A stretch of 64,000 bases of DNA from Streptomyces sp. JB150 (GTDB lineage: Bacteria; Actinomycetota; Actinomycetes; Streptomycetales; Streptomycetaceae). The notes beneath the pieces were generated by a model. It saw only the letters and a program-made list of their open reading frames with translations, did no database searches and was not told where the DNA came from. This document shows, piece by piece, positions 9,075 to 19,301 of the stretch (its first letter is position 1; each line of letters begins with the position of its first letter). The translations under genes were made by a program, and so were the position numbers. Location of the stretch: positions 1,533,582 to 1,597,581 of the forward strand of contig NZ_CP049780.1 of assembly GCF_011193355.1 (NCBI RefSeq), given 5' to 3'.

Positions 9075-11162
9075 TCAATCTTCACCGGATGTACTGCGGA
9101 TTTCGCAGGCGTTAGCCGCAGGTTCCGGCTGTGGATCTTCCGGATCACCCTCCTGCTCGCTCTCCTGGAGCTCCTCCCCCAGCATGCGCTCGGCCGCGCT
9201 GCGGTGCAGTCCGGCCGCCGGCGAGTCGCCGAGACGGTCCAGCGTGTCGGCGATCCGCAGGTGCAGCGCCGCCTGCAGCCGGACGTCCTCCGCGCGGCGC
9301 GCCCACTCCACCGCCTCCTGGCAGGTGCGCAGCGACTCCTCGGGCCGCCCCGCGTACTCCTGCACCCGGGCGAGTTCGCTCAACGCCCGCGCGTGCGCGG
9401 CGAGATCGCCGAGCTTGCGGTAGCCGGCGACGGCCGCCCGCCAGTTGCGCGCCGCCTCGCCGTAGCGGCCCGCGTAGGTGTGGGCGGCGGCGATCCGGCC
9501 GTAGAGGCGGGCGGCGTCGGCGCGCTCGTCGCGGGCGAGGCGCTGGACCAGCGCCCGGCCGTACCAGTCGGTGGCGCGGTCGAAGTCGCCCAGCTCCTCG
9601 TGGGCACCGCCTACGGATTCCATCGCGCGGCCGGTCGCATACGGGTCGTTCGCCTCGCGCCCGGCGTCCAGCGCGGCCCGGTAGCGCACCAGGGCCTCGG
9701 CTGTACGGCCGGTCTGGGCGTCCAGATCGGCCAGGTTCAGCAGGGCCGCCGCGCGCTCCCGCGGCAGGTTCTGCCGCTCGGCCACATCCAGGACCAGCTG
9801 GTGGATGCCGTACAGGTCGGCCGCGGCGGCCTGGGTGCCGAAGTGCGCGACCAGGGCCCGCACCAGCTGGGACAGCAGCCGCCGGGCCAGGGTGTCCAGC
9901 TCCCCGTCGGCGACCGCGAGGCGGGCCGCGGCCAGCAGCGCGGGCCGGCGGATGCGCAGCCAGTCGGCCGCCGCCCGCGGGCTGGGGAAGCGCAGCGAGC
10001 GCGGCATGCCGAGCAGCTTGGCGCGGGCGTGCGGGCTGTCCGTCTCGGTGATGGCCCGGCAGGACTGGAGCAGTCGCACCGTCCGCTCCAGCATCCGGGC
10101 CCGGGCCAGCTGGAGCTCGGCCGGTTTGTCGTGGGCCTCGGTGAGGGCGCGCAGCAGCGGGTGCAGGGCGCCCGGCACGTCGTACTGCGGCAGCGGTGAG
10201 CGCACCGGGTGCAGCAGGCCGCGGACGACGAAGTCGTCCAGGATGGCGCGGGCCGTGCTGACCGAGCAGCCGGCGAGCGCGGAGGCGGTGTGCGGGTCGA
10301 CGTACCCGGCGGGGGCGAGGGCGAGCAGGCGCAGTATCCGGGCGGCGGGCACGGGCAGGGAGACGTAGACGAGCCGGAAGACCCGGCTGAGCGGGGTGCC
10401 CGCGATCTCCTCGCCGTCCTCGGCGCGCAGATGCTTGGCGAGGTCGGCGACGGCCGCCATGGGGCGGGCCGCCAGCCAGCCGCCGGCGAGGACCAGCGCG
10501 GCGGGCTGGGCCTGGCACTCCTCGACCAGGTGCTCGGCGGAGCGCGGGTCGACGGTGATCCGCACCGAGCCGGTGTGCCGGGACAGCAGCTCCACGGCCG
10601 ACTTGGTGTCCAGGCCGCCCAGGGTGCACGGGCGGACGTCGGGGATCCCGGTGAGCGGCCCCTGCGAGACGGCGACGACCAGGCACTCCGGGGTGTCCGG
10701 AATCAGGGCGTCCACCTGCTCGGCGTCGGCCGCGTCGTCCAGCAGCAGGACGGTCCGGCGGTCGGCCAGGGCCTCGCGCAGCGCCGCCGCGAGATCGTCC
10801 TCGGCGGCACCGGCCGGGGCCGGCAGGTCCAGCTCGGCGAGCAGGTCGCGGGCGGCGCGGGCGACCGGGACGGGGGTGCCGTCCGGGTCGCTGAGCCGGG
10901 CGCGCAGCACCCCGTCCGGGTAGCGGTGGGCGACCTGCCGGACCAGTTCCTCGGCGAGCGCGGTCCGGCCGGAGCCGGGCCGGCCGGCGATCAGCAGCAC
11001 CCGGGCGCGGGGCGCCTTGCGGCCGGCCAGGGTGTCCAGTCCGGCGCGCTCGATGTCCGCCAGCAGTTCCTTCAGCTCCCGCGTACGGCCCAGGAACTCG
11101 ATCCCCTGCGACGTGTGTCCCGACAGCTCCACGCCGCCTGTGTCCACCGCCTGATCCGTCAC
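9075..11162 (-). CDS. STAND/NB-ARC-type ATPase with tetratricopeptide repeats
   Basis: A signalling-type ATPase of 695 residues. The Walker A motif GRPGSGRT is at about 60-67 and the Walker B-like VLLLDDAAD near 137. A winged-helix-like segment follows, then degenerate TPR repeats over about 430-660 (for example ALVRYRAALDAGREANDPYA and GDFDRATDWYGRALVQRLA). This is the layout of the C-terminal two thirds of AfsR/SARP regulators, but there is no N-terminal DNA-binding domain. The start is the GTG at 11162, preceded by GGGAG at 9 bases. Function unknown; it probably acts by nucleotide-dependent oligomerisation or protein binding. Confidence 0.85.
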   Translation of the reverse strand: MTDQAVDTGGVELSGHTSQGIEFLGRTRELKELLADIERAGLDTLAGRKAPRARVLLIAGRPGSGRTALAEELVRQVAHRYPDGVLRARLSDPDGTPVPVARAARDLLAELDLPAPAGAAEDDLAAALREALADRRTVLLLDDAADAEQVDALIPDTPECLVVAVSQGPLTGIPDVRPCTLGGLDTKSAVELLSRHTGSVRITVDPRSAEHLVEECQAQPAALVLAGGWLAARPMAAVADLAKHLRAEDGEEIAGTPLSRVFRLVYVSLPVPAARILRLLALAPAGYVDPHTASALAGCSVSTARAILDDFVVRGLLHPVRSPLPQYDVPGALHPLLRALTEAHDKPAELQLARARMLERTVRLLQSCRAITETDSPHARAKLLGMPRSLRFPSPRAAADWLRIRRPALLAAARLAVADGELDTLARRLLSQLVRALVAHFGTQAAAADLYGIHQLVLDVAERQNLPRERAAALLNLADLDAQTGRTAEALVRYRAALDAGREANDPYATGRAMESVGGAHEELGDFDRATDWYGRALVQRLARDERADAARLYGRIAAAHTYAGRYGEAARNWRAAVAGYRKLGDLAAHARALSELARVQEYAGRPEESLRTCQEAVEWARRAEDVRLQAALHLRIADTLDRLGDSPAAGLHRSAAERMLGEELQESEQEGDPEDPQPEPAANACEIRSTSGED

Positions 11163-11505
11163 GGGCCACACTCCCGTCCCACCACACGCGCACGGCCCGC
11201 CGGGACCCCGGTACGGGCCTTCCAACCTGCTCTTTTCCGACTCACCGGCCGTCGGGGCAGGCCCCTTCGGCTCACTCGCGAAGAGCCTAGTTCACGCTCT
11301 GCGACGATCCGGGGAGAGCGCGACGGGGAGGTCCCCCGATCGGATCAGGCGATCGTCACACCGGGGAGGCGGACCGGAGCGGCCCGCGGGACCGGGCGAC
11401 GGGCCGGGGGGCGGTAGCCAGCGGGACGTGGGGTCGGAACGTGCGGCCAGGACGTGAGGTCAGGACGACGTGCGACGTGCGGTGAGGACGACGTGCGACG
11501 TGCGG
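11163..11505. other. Intergenic region upstream of the STAND gene
   Basis: A gap of 343 bases. It should contain the promoter of the STAND/TPR gene (minus strand). The right end is occupied by a tandem 23-bp repeat that abuts the Nudix stop codon. No gene or known RNA is recognised. Confidence 0.5.
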
Positions 11506-11513
11506 TCAGGACG
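11461..11513. repeat. Tandem 23-bp repeat, 2.3 copies
   Basis: Two copies of a 23-base unit (11461-11483 and 11484-11506) differing at one base, plus the start of a third. The array runs to the Nudix gene's stop codon. It looks like local slippage duplication. Confidence 0.75.
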
Positions 11514-12132
11514 CGAACGGCCGCGCCGGCCACGGTGCCTCGGCCGGGCGCAGGGCGTCCAGGCCCTGTCCGGCGCGGGCGGCGACCAGCGAGAGGACGC
11601 CCACGACGAGGCAGTTGTTGTGCAGCTCGCCGGCCAGCACCCCGCGCACCAGGTCGTCGACCGGCACGCGCTCCAGCTCCATGTCGGCCTCTTCGTGCTC
11701 GACCTCGAAGCGCTCGCCCTCGGCCTCGGACAGTTCGCGGGCGAGGAAGATGCGCACGGCCTCGTCGCAGCCGCCGGGCGTGGTGTAGACGTCGGTCAGC
11801 ACCCGCCAGTCCTCGGCCTTGACGTGTGCCTCCTCGTACAGCTCGCGCTGGGCGGCGTGCAGCGGGTTCTCGCCCTCCACGTCCAGCAGTCCGGCCGGGA
11901 TCTCCCAGAGCTTGTGGCGCACCGGGTGCCGGTACTGGCGCAGCACCAGGACGCGGTCGGCGTCGTCGAGGGCGAGGACGGCGACCGAGCCGGGGTGGAC
12001 CTGGTAGTCGCGGCGGACCACCGTGCCGTCGGGCATGACCACGTCGTCGGTGCGGACGGAGGTCTTGTTGCCCACGAAGGGGGTCTCCGTGGCCCGGATC
12101 TCCCACTCCTCGGCGGTGTCCTTGATCGTCAT
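11506..12132 (-). CDS. Nudix hydrolase, ADP-ribose pyrophosphatase-like
   Basis: Hydrolyses a nucleoside diphosphate linked to another group, most likely ADP-ribose. The protein is 208 residues. The Nudix box runs from GLLDVEGENP through AQRELYEEAHV at about residues 91-114 and has all key Gly, Glu, Arg-Glu and Glu-Glu positions. The start is the ATG at 12132 (MTIKDTAEEWEI) with GGAAGG upstream. The pyrG terminator lies between this gene and pyrG, so it is transcribed on its own. A Nudix gene beside pyrG is conserved in actinobacteria. Confidence 0.93.
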   Translation of the reverse strand: MTIKDTAEEWEIRATETPFVGNKTSVRTDDVVMPDGTVVRRDYQVHPGSVAVLALDDADRVLVLRQYRHPVRHKLWEIPAGLLDVEGENPLHAAQRELYEEAHVKAEDWRVLTDVYTTPGGCDEAVRIFLARELSEAEGERFEVEHEEADMELERVPVDDLVRGVLAGELHNNCLVVGVLSLVAARAGQGLDALRPAEAPWPARPFAS

Positions 12133-12169
12133 GCCCTGTCCTTCCAGACGTACGGGAGCAGTCGTACCG

Positions 12170-12211
12170 AAAAAGCCGGGGCGCGTCCCCGTGAGAAGGA
12201 CGCACCCCGGC
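12170..12211 (-). terminator. Intrinsic terminator after pyrG
   Basis: Stem of 14 pairs with one mismatch (12175-12188 with 12198-12211), followed on the minus strand by CTTTTT. It sits 19 bases past the pyrG stop. Confidence 0.85.
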
Positions 12212-12229
12212 CACCGTACAACCGTTGGG

Positions 12230-13888
<1,659 letters not shown>

Positions 13889-14407
13889 GGCCAAAGGGGG
13901 GCTCCCGTGGTCTCGGTCTGGGGGTGCGGTGCGGCTTCCCGGCCCGGTGGTACCGGGGTTTACTGGAGGAGCCGTCGCTGCGGTTCGGGGGTTCTACGCC
14001 CACCGGTCCACGGGCTACCAGGGTATCAGCGCCGCGGCGGGATGGCGCCCGGCGACGCTCTGCGCACGCCCCGCCACGGACGTGAACCGCTCACCCGTTC
14101 CTCACCCACTGCTCACTCGTTCGGCGCAAGCGGGTTGCCGGGAGCGGCACGCAGATCATCTACGTGCGTCGTATCCTGCTCGGACACTCGCTGCCGAGCC
14201 CGCCGGCCGAACGGCACCACCCCCGCCCGTAAGAAACCGGAACAACGAGAGCTCGTCAGATCGTTGAGTGACGACTGTCGTCCGGCGTCAACGGCTCGGC
14301 GACGGTTTTGCTTCACTGATCAACGACGCACTACAACGACCCCTTGACCGCACTAGCGAAAGCCCCCTCTGTTCGGGGCTACGTGGCCGTTCGACTGGAG
14401 TTAGCAC
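13889..14407. other. Divergent intergenic region, pyrG / GH15 gene
   Basis: A gap of 519 bases that must hold the promoters of pyrG (minus) and the GH15 gene (plus). A short hairpin (AGCCCC...GGGGCT, about 14360-14380) sits in the 5' leader of the GH15 gene, and TTGACC occurs just before it. No small gene or known riboswitch is recognised. Confidence 0.5.
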
Positions 14408-16210
14408 GTGGCCGGGCGCATCGAAGACTACGCACTCATCGGAGACATGCAGACCGCTGCCCTGGTCTGCCGGGACGGCACAGTCGACTGGCTGTGCCTG
14501 CCCCGCTTCGACTCGCACGCCATCTTCGCCGGTCTGCTGGGCACCGAGGAACACGGCTTCTGGCGGATCGGCCCCTCGCACCCCGCGGACACCGAGCCGC
14601 CCACCGCGGCCCGGCGCAGCTACCGCGGCGACTCGCTGATCCTCGAGTCCGAGTGGGACACCCTGCGCGGCACGGTCCGGGTGATCGACTTCATGCCGCC
14701 GCGTGACGGCGCGCCCCAGCTGATCCGGATCGTGGAGGGCGTCTCCGGCCGGGTCCCGATGCGGTCGGCGCTGCGCATGCGGTTCTCGTACGGCCGGGTG
14801 GTGCCCTGGGTGCACAAGCACGAGGGCCGCACGGTGGCCGTGGCCGGTCCCGACTCGGTCTGGTACGACACCCCTGCCGAGACCGAGGGCAAGCAGCTGA
14901 CCACCTACTCCGACTTCACGGTCTCCCCCGGCGAGCGCATCGCGTTCACCATCTCCTGGCAGCCCTCCCACAAGGAGGCGCCGCCGCTGCCGGAGCCGGA
15001 GCAGTCGCTGGAGGCGACGGAGGAGTTCTGGCGCGAGTGGGTGGAGCACTGCACGTACCACGGCCCCTACCGGGAGCCGGTGATCCGCTCCCTGATCACG
15101 CTGAAGGCGCTGACGTACGCCCCGACCGGCGGCATCGTCGCCGCCCCGACGACCTCCCTGCCGGAGGACATCGGCGGCGTGCGCAACTGGGACTACCGCT
15201 ACACCTGGCTGCGGGACGCGGCGATCACCCTGTCCTCGCTGCTGCGCACCGGCTACCGCGAGGAGGCCCGCGCCTGGCGCGAGTGGCTGCTGCGGGCGGT
15301 CGCGGGCGACCCGGAGAACCTGCAGATCATGTACGGCATCGCGGGCGAGCGCGAGCTGGGCGAGGCCGAGCTGGACTGGCTGCCCGGCTACGAGAACTCG
15401 GCGCCCGTCCGGGTCGGCAACGGCGCCGCGCACCAGCTCCAGCTGGACGTGTACGGCGAGGTCACCGAGGCCCTGCACCTGGCCCACATGACCGGCCTGT
15501 CCCGCAGCGACTACGCCTCGCTGCTCCAGTTGAAGCTGATCAGCTACCTGGAGAAGCACTGGCAGGAGCCGGACGAGGGCATCTGGGAGGTGCGCGGCCC
15601 GCGCCGCCACTTCGTGCACTCCAAGGTGATGGCGTGGGTCGCCGTCGACCGCACCATCAAGCTGATCGAGTCCGGTGACGCGGACGGCCCGCTGGAGCGC
15701 TGGAAGGAACTGCGCGACGACATCCACCGCGAGGTGTGCGAGAAGGGCTACGACAAGGAGCGCAACACCTTCACGCAGTCGTACGGCTCGAAGGAGCTGG
15801 ACGCGTCGCTGCTGCTGATCCCGCAGGTGGGCTTCCTGCCGCCGGACGACAAGCGGGTGATCGGCACCGTCGAGGCGATCCAGCGCGAGCTGTCCACCCC
15901 GGACGGCTTCATCCTGCGCTACCCGACCCAGGGTGACGACGAGGGCGTCGACGGCCTGCCCGGCGACGAGGGCGCCTTCCTGGCGTGCTCGTTCTGGATG
16001 GCCGACGACCTCGCGATGATCGGCCGGGTCGACGAGGCCCGCAAGCTGTTCGAGAAGCTGCTGTCGCTCCGCAACGACCTGGGCCTGCTCGCCGAGGAGT
16101 GGGACCCGCGCCTGCAGCGCCAGGTCGGCAACTTCCCGCAGGCCTTCAGCCACGTCCCGCTGATCGACACGGCGCTGCGGCTGACGGCCTCGGGCGCCTA
16201 CGGCGGCTGA
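14408..16210 (+). CDS. Glycoside hydrolase family 15 protein (trehalase/glucoamylase-like)
   Basis: A 600-residue GH15 enzyme. It resembles the actinobacterial group that includes the mycobacterial cytoplasmic trehalase, so hydrolysis of trehalose or another alpha-glucoside is likely. There is no signal peptide. The N-terminal domain starts IEDYALIGDMQTAALV. Conserved active-site regions are EDIGGVRNWDYRYTWLRDA (about 253-271) and, near the C-terminus, GLLAEEWDPRLQRQVGNFPQ, which should carry the catalytic base. The GTG start at 14408 has GGAG 7 bases upstream. It is a single gene, divergent from pyrG. Confidence 0.92.
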   Translation: MAGRIEDYALIGDMQTAALVCRDGTVDWLCLPRFDSHAIFAGLLGTEEHGFWRIGPSHPADTEPPTAARRSYRGDSLILESEWDTLRGTVRVIDFMPPRDGAPQLIRIVEGVSGRVPMRSALRMRFSYGRVVPWVHKHEGRTVAVAGPDSVWYDTPAETEGKQLTTYSDFTVSPGERIAFTISWQPSHKEAPPLPEPEQSLEATEEFWREWVEHCTYHGPYREPVIRSLITLKALTYAPTGGIVAAPTTSLPEDIGGVRNWDYRYTWLRDAAITLSSLLRTGYREEARAWREWLLRAVAGDPENLQIMYGIAGERELGEAELDWLPGYENSAPVRVGNGAAHQLQLDVYGEVTEALHLAHMTGLSRSDYASLLQLKLISYLEKHWQEPDEGIWEVRGPRRHFVHSKVMAWVAVDRTIKLIESGDADGPLERWKELRDDIHREVCEKGYDKERNTFTQSYGSKELDASLLLIPQVGFLPPDDKRVIGTVEAIQRELSTPDGFILRYPTQGDDEGVDGLPGDEGAFLACSFWMADDLAMIGRVDEARKLFEKLLSLRNDLGLLAEEWDPRLQRQVGNFPQAFSHVPLIDTALRLTASGAYGG

Positions 16211-16280
16211 GCGGGCCGCCCCGGCCGGGCCCGCCTAGGCTGGAAGCACCCCTTGCCCCTGTTGCCGGAAGGGGGCGGCG

Positions 16281-17663
16281 ATGGCTTCCCGATCGAAGGC
16301 CGGCACGGCGCTGGCCGCGCTGCGCGAGGATCTGGCCGGTGACGTGTTCGCACCGGGGGACGCCGGCTACGACGAGGCCCGGACCGTCTTCAACGCCATG
16401 ATCGACCGCCGCCCGGCGGTGATCGCGCAGTGCGCCCACGCGGACGACGTGGTGCGCGCGGTGCGGTTCGGCCGGGAGCTGGACCTCAACATCGCGGTGC
16501 GCGGCGGCGGGCACAGCGTGGCCGGGATGGGCCTCAACGACAACGGGCTGGTCGTGGATCTGCGCCGGATGCACGGGGTCACGGTCCATCCGGGCGCCGG
16601 CGCGGTCCGGGTGGAGGGCGGGGCCACCATGAGCCACCTCGACCGGGCGACCCAGCCGTTCGGCCTGGCCACCACGGGCGGGCGGGCCTCGACGACCGGT
16701 GTCGGCGGTTTCGTGCTGGGCGGCGGCAGCGGCTGGCTGGACCGCTGCTTCGGGCTCGCGGTGGACAACCTGCTGGGCGTGGAGCTGGTCACCGCCGACG
16801 GCGAGCGGGTCCGGGCCGGCGCCGACGAGAATCCCGACCTGTTCTGGGCGCTGCACGGCGGCGGCGGCAACTTCGGGGTCGCCACCGCGCTCACCCTCAG
16901 GCTGCACGAGCTGCCCGAGTTCGCCATCGCCCTGCTGCTGTACCGCCCGGAGCTGGGCCGCGAGGCGGTGCGGGCCTACCGGGAGGTCATCGAGTCGGGG
17001 CCGCTGGAGGCGGGCGGCGCGGTGCTGTACCTCACCGGCCCGCCGCAGGAGTTCGTCCCGCCGCACCTGGTCGGCACGCTGCTGTGCGCGGTGCTGGTGA
17101 CGTACGCGGGCGCCGAGGAGGACCTGCGCGAGGTGGCCGAGCCGCTGCTGGGCCTGCCGCACGAGGCGGAGGTCGTCGGCGCGATGCCGTACGCCGACGT
17201 GCAGTGCATGATCGACGATCCGCCGGGGATGCGGAACCACTGGTCGGCGGAGTACCTGACGGGCGCCCCGGACGACTTCGTGGACGTGTTCTGCGCGCTC
17301 GCGGACACCATGCCGGTGCCGACCGGCACCCAGCACGTCCTGTTCCCGCTGGGCGGGGCCGTCGCCGACGGCCCCGCCGAGTACCCCGTGCCCTACCGGG
17401 ACTCCCCGTGGGCGGTGCACCCGTTCGGCATCTGGGAGGACCCCGCCGACGACCGGCGGTGCGTCCCGTGGGTCCGCGCCGTGCGCGAGCGGGTCCGTCC
17501 CTGGACGACCGGCGCGGTCTACCTCAACTTCATCGGCGACGAGGGCACCGACCGGGTCCGGGCGGGCCTGGGCGCACAGAACGCCGCCCGGCTCGGCCTG
17601 CTCAAGCGCCGCTGGGACCCGGACAACGTCTTCCGCTTCAACCACAACATCAGGCCCACCTGA
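16281..17663 (+). CDS. FAD-linked oxidoreductase (PCMH fold, berberine-bridge type C-terminus)
   Basis: A 460-residue flavoprotein oxidase. The FAD-binding segment RGGGHSVAGMG (about 73-83) carries the His that is covalently linked to flavin in this family. GVGGFVLGGGSGWLDRCFG and VDNLLGVELVTADGE complete the FAD domain, and the C-terminal RWDPDNVFRFNHNI is the BBE signature. The substrate cannot be predicted; relatives oxidise sugars, alkaloids or polyketides. AGGGGG precedes the ATG. It is convergent with the amine oxidase, with only 13 bases between stops. Confidence 0.9.
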   Translation: MASRSKAGTALAALREDLAGDVFAPGDAGYDEARTVFNAMIDRRPAVIAQCAHADDVVRAVRFGRELDLNIAVRGGGHSVAGMGLNDNGLVVDLRRMHGVTVHPGAGAVRVEGGATMSHLDRATQPFGLATTGGRASTTGVGGFVLGGGSGWLDRCFGLAVDNLLGVELVTADGERVRAGADENPDLFWALHGGGGNFGVATALTLRLHELPEFAIALLLYRPELGREAVRAYREVIESGPLEAGGAVLYLTGPPQEFVPPHLVGTLLCAVLVTYAGAEEDLREVAEPLLGLPHEAEVVGAMPYADVQCMIDDPPGMRNHWSAEYLTGAPDDFVDVFCALADTMPVPTGTQHVLFPLGGAVADGPAEYPVPYRDSPWAVHPFGIWEDPADDRRCVPWVRAVRERVRPWTTGAVYLNFIGDEGTDRVRAGLGAQNAARLGLLKRRWDPDNVFRFNHNIRPT

Positions 17664-17676
17664 CCCGCGCCACGCC

Positions 17677-19290
17677 TTACAGCACCGCGTCGATCACCTC
17701 CCGCGCCGCCCGCTCCCCCTCGGTCGCGCCGCCTTCCATGAACCCCTGGAAGTCGTAGGAGCAGTGCTCGCCGCCGATGTGGATGTTGCCCTGCGGGGTG
17801 CCCTCGTAGCCCGCGTACCGGTGCAGATAGCCCACCGGCCAGTAGGAGTAGGCGCCCTGGGCGTACGGGTTCAGGTGCCAGGCCGACAGCTGGGCCCTGC
17901 CGGTCCAGGCGGCCGAGGTGCCGGGGAAGAAGGTGTCGATCTGCCGGGTGTGGGACGCCGCGAGCCGCGCCACGTACGGGTCGCTCTCGGTGGAGAAGGG
18001 TCCGGCGGGCGCGAGCGCGCGGGCGAGGCGGCCGCCGTGGTACTGGATGAGGATGCCGCCCGTGCCCGGCTGGATCTTGGTGGTGTCCCAGGTCTGCTGC
18101 ACCGGAAGGTCGGTGAAGCAGTCCCCGGCGGACACGCCGGGCCAGGCTCCCCTGCCGCGCCAGGGGCGGGTCGAGGACTGCAGGTTGAGCTTGGTGCAGT
18201 GGCCCATGCGGGCGTCTCTCAGCAGGCTGGTCATCCGGCTGTCGAACCCGGCCCGGCTCAGGTCGAGCTGCTTGAGCACGGGCAGCGGCACGCACAGGAT
18301 CGTGTGGTCGGCGGTGACCGTGCGGGTGGCGCCCGCCTCGGCGAACGTCAGGGTCTGGGTGCCGTCGGCGTTGGCCCGTACGGCCTGCAGCGCCCAGCCG
18401 TGCCGGATGGTGCCGTCGGGCAGGTGGCCGGCGATGGCGCGCGGGAGGCGGTCGTTGCCGCCGGTGATGTGGTAGCGCTCGTTGGACAGGCCCCAGATGT
18501 TGAAGTCGCCGGGATTGGTCTGGTAGCCCATCAGCAGCACCAGGGCGAGCGAGGACTGCTCGGTGGTGTCGGCGCCGTACTCGACGGTGTAGGCGACGTC
18601 GATGAACCGGCCGAGCGGGGAGTCGTGGCCGCCGGGCACCCGGGTCTCGATCCAGTCGTGTATCGACAGGGTGTCCAGGGCGGTCCCCGTCGGGGTCGTC
18701 CGGTTCCACTTCACCTCCCCCGCCTCGATCAGGTCGCGGTGCATGGCCTGGTAGACCGCCTTGAAGTCCTCGTTGGCGTGCTCGCGCGGGTAGTACTCGC
18801 CGTGGAACCACAGCACTTCCTCGGCGCCGTTGGGTCCGCCGCCGAGGAAGTCCTCGACCGGCAGCGAGAAGCGGCGGCACAGTTCCAGCATCTTCTTGTG
18901 GCTGGTGTCGATCAGCTCGCCGCCGATCTCCGAGGTCTGGCCGTACGCCCAGTGGTCGCGCTGGGTGTACACGCGACCGCCGACCCGGCCGGGGTGCGCC
19001 TCGTAGAGGGTGCAGCGCAGTCCGGCGTCGTGGAGGGTGAGCGCCGCGGTGAGTCCGGCGAGGCCGGCGCCGACCACGGCGATCCGGGGCGCGGCGGCGG
19101 TCGCGGCCGCCGCGGGCGCGGCCGTGACGGCGGTGGCGGCGGTGGCGGTGGCGGCGAGGGCCGCGGCGCCCTTCAGGACGGACCGGCGCCGCAGCCGGGC
19201 CGCCTCCTCGACCGGCACGCCCAGCGCGTGCGCGGCGGCGTGGTCGGCGGTGAGGGAACGCAGGACGTGCAGGGCATGCGTACGGGACAT
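17677..19290 (-). CDS. Flavin-dependent amine oxidase with Tat-type leader
   Basis: A 537-residue flavin monoamine oxidase that oxidises a primary or polyamine substrate to aldehyde, ammonia and peroxide. A twin-arginine sequence (RRRSVLKG, about 34-41) and an alanine-rich hydrophobic stretch precede the FAD-binding motif VVGAGLAGLTAALTL, suggesting folded export. GRVGGRVYT follows, and the C-terminal block is GGEHCSYDFQGFMEGG. The ATG at 19290 has GAGGAG 8 bases upstream. It lies 11 bases downstream of the permease in the same direction, so import and oxidation of an amine compound may be linked. Confidence 0.92.
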   Translation of the reverse strand: MSRTHALHVLRSLTADHAAAHALGVPVEEAARLRRRSVLKGAAALAATATAATAVTAAPAAAATAAAPRIAVVGAGLAGLTAALTLHDAGLRCTLYEAHPGRVGGRVYTQRDHWAYGQTSEIGGELIDTSHKKMLELCRRFSLPVEDFLGGGPNGAEEVLWFHGEYYPREHANEDFKAVYQAMHRDLIEAGEVKWNRTTPTGTALDTLSIHDWIETRVPGGHDSPLGRFIDVAYTVEYGADTTEQSSLALVLLMGYQTNPGDFNIWGLSNERYHITGGNDRLPRAIAGHLPDGTIRHGWALQAVRANADGTQTLTFAEAGATRTVTADHTILCVPLPVLKQLDLSRAGFDSRMTSLLRDARMGHCTKLNLQSSTRPWRGRGAWPGVSAGDCFTDLPVQQTWDTTKIQPGTGGILIQYHGGRLARALAPAGPFSTESDPYVARLAASHTRQIDTFFPGTSAAWTGRAQLSAWHLNPYAQGAYSYWPVGYLHRYAGYEGTPQGNIHIGGEHCSYDFQGFMEGGATEGERAAREVIDAVL

Positions 19291-19301
19291 GGTGCGGCTC
19301 C

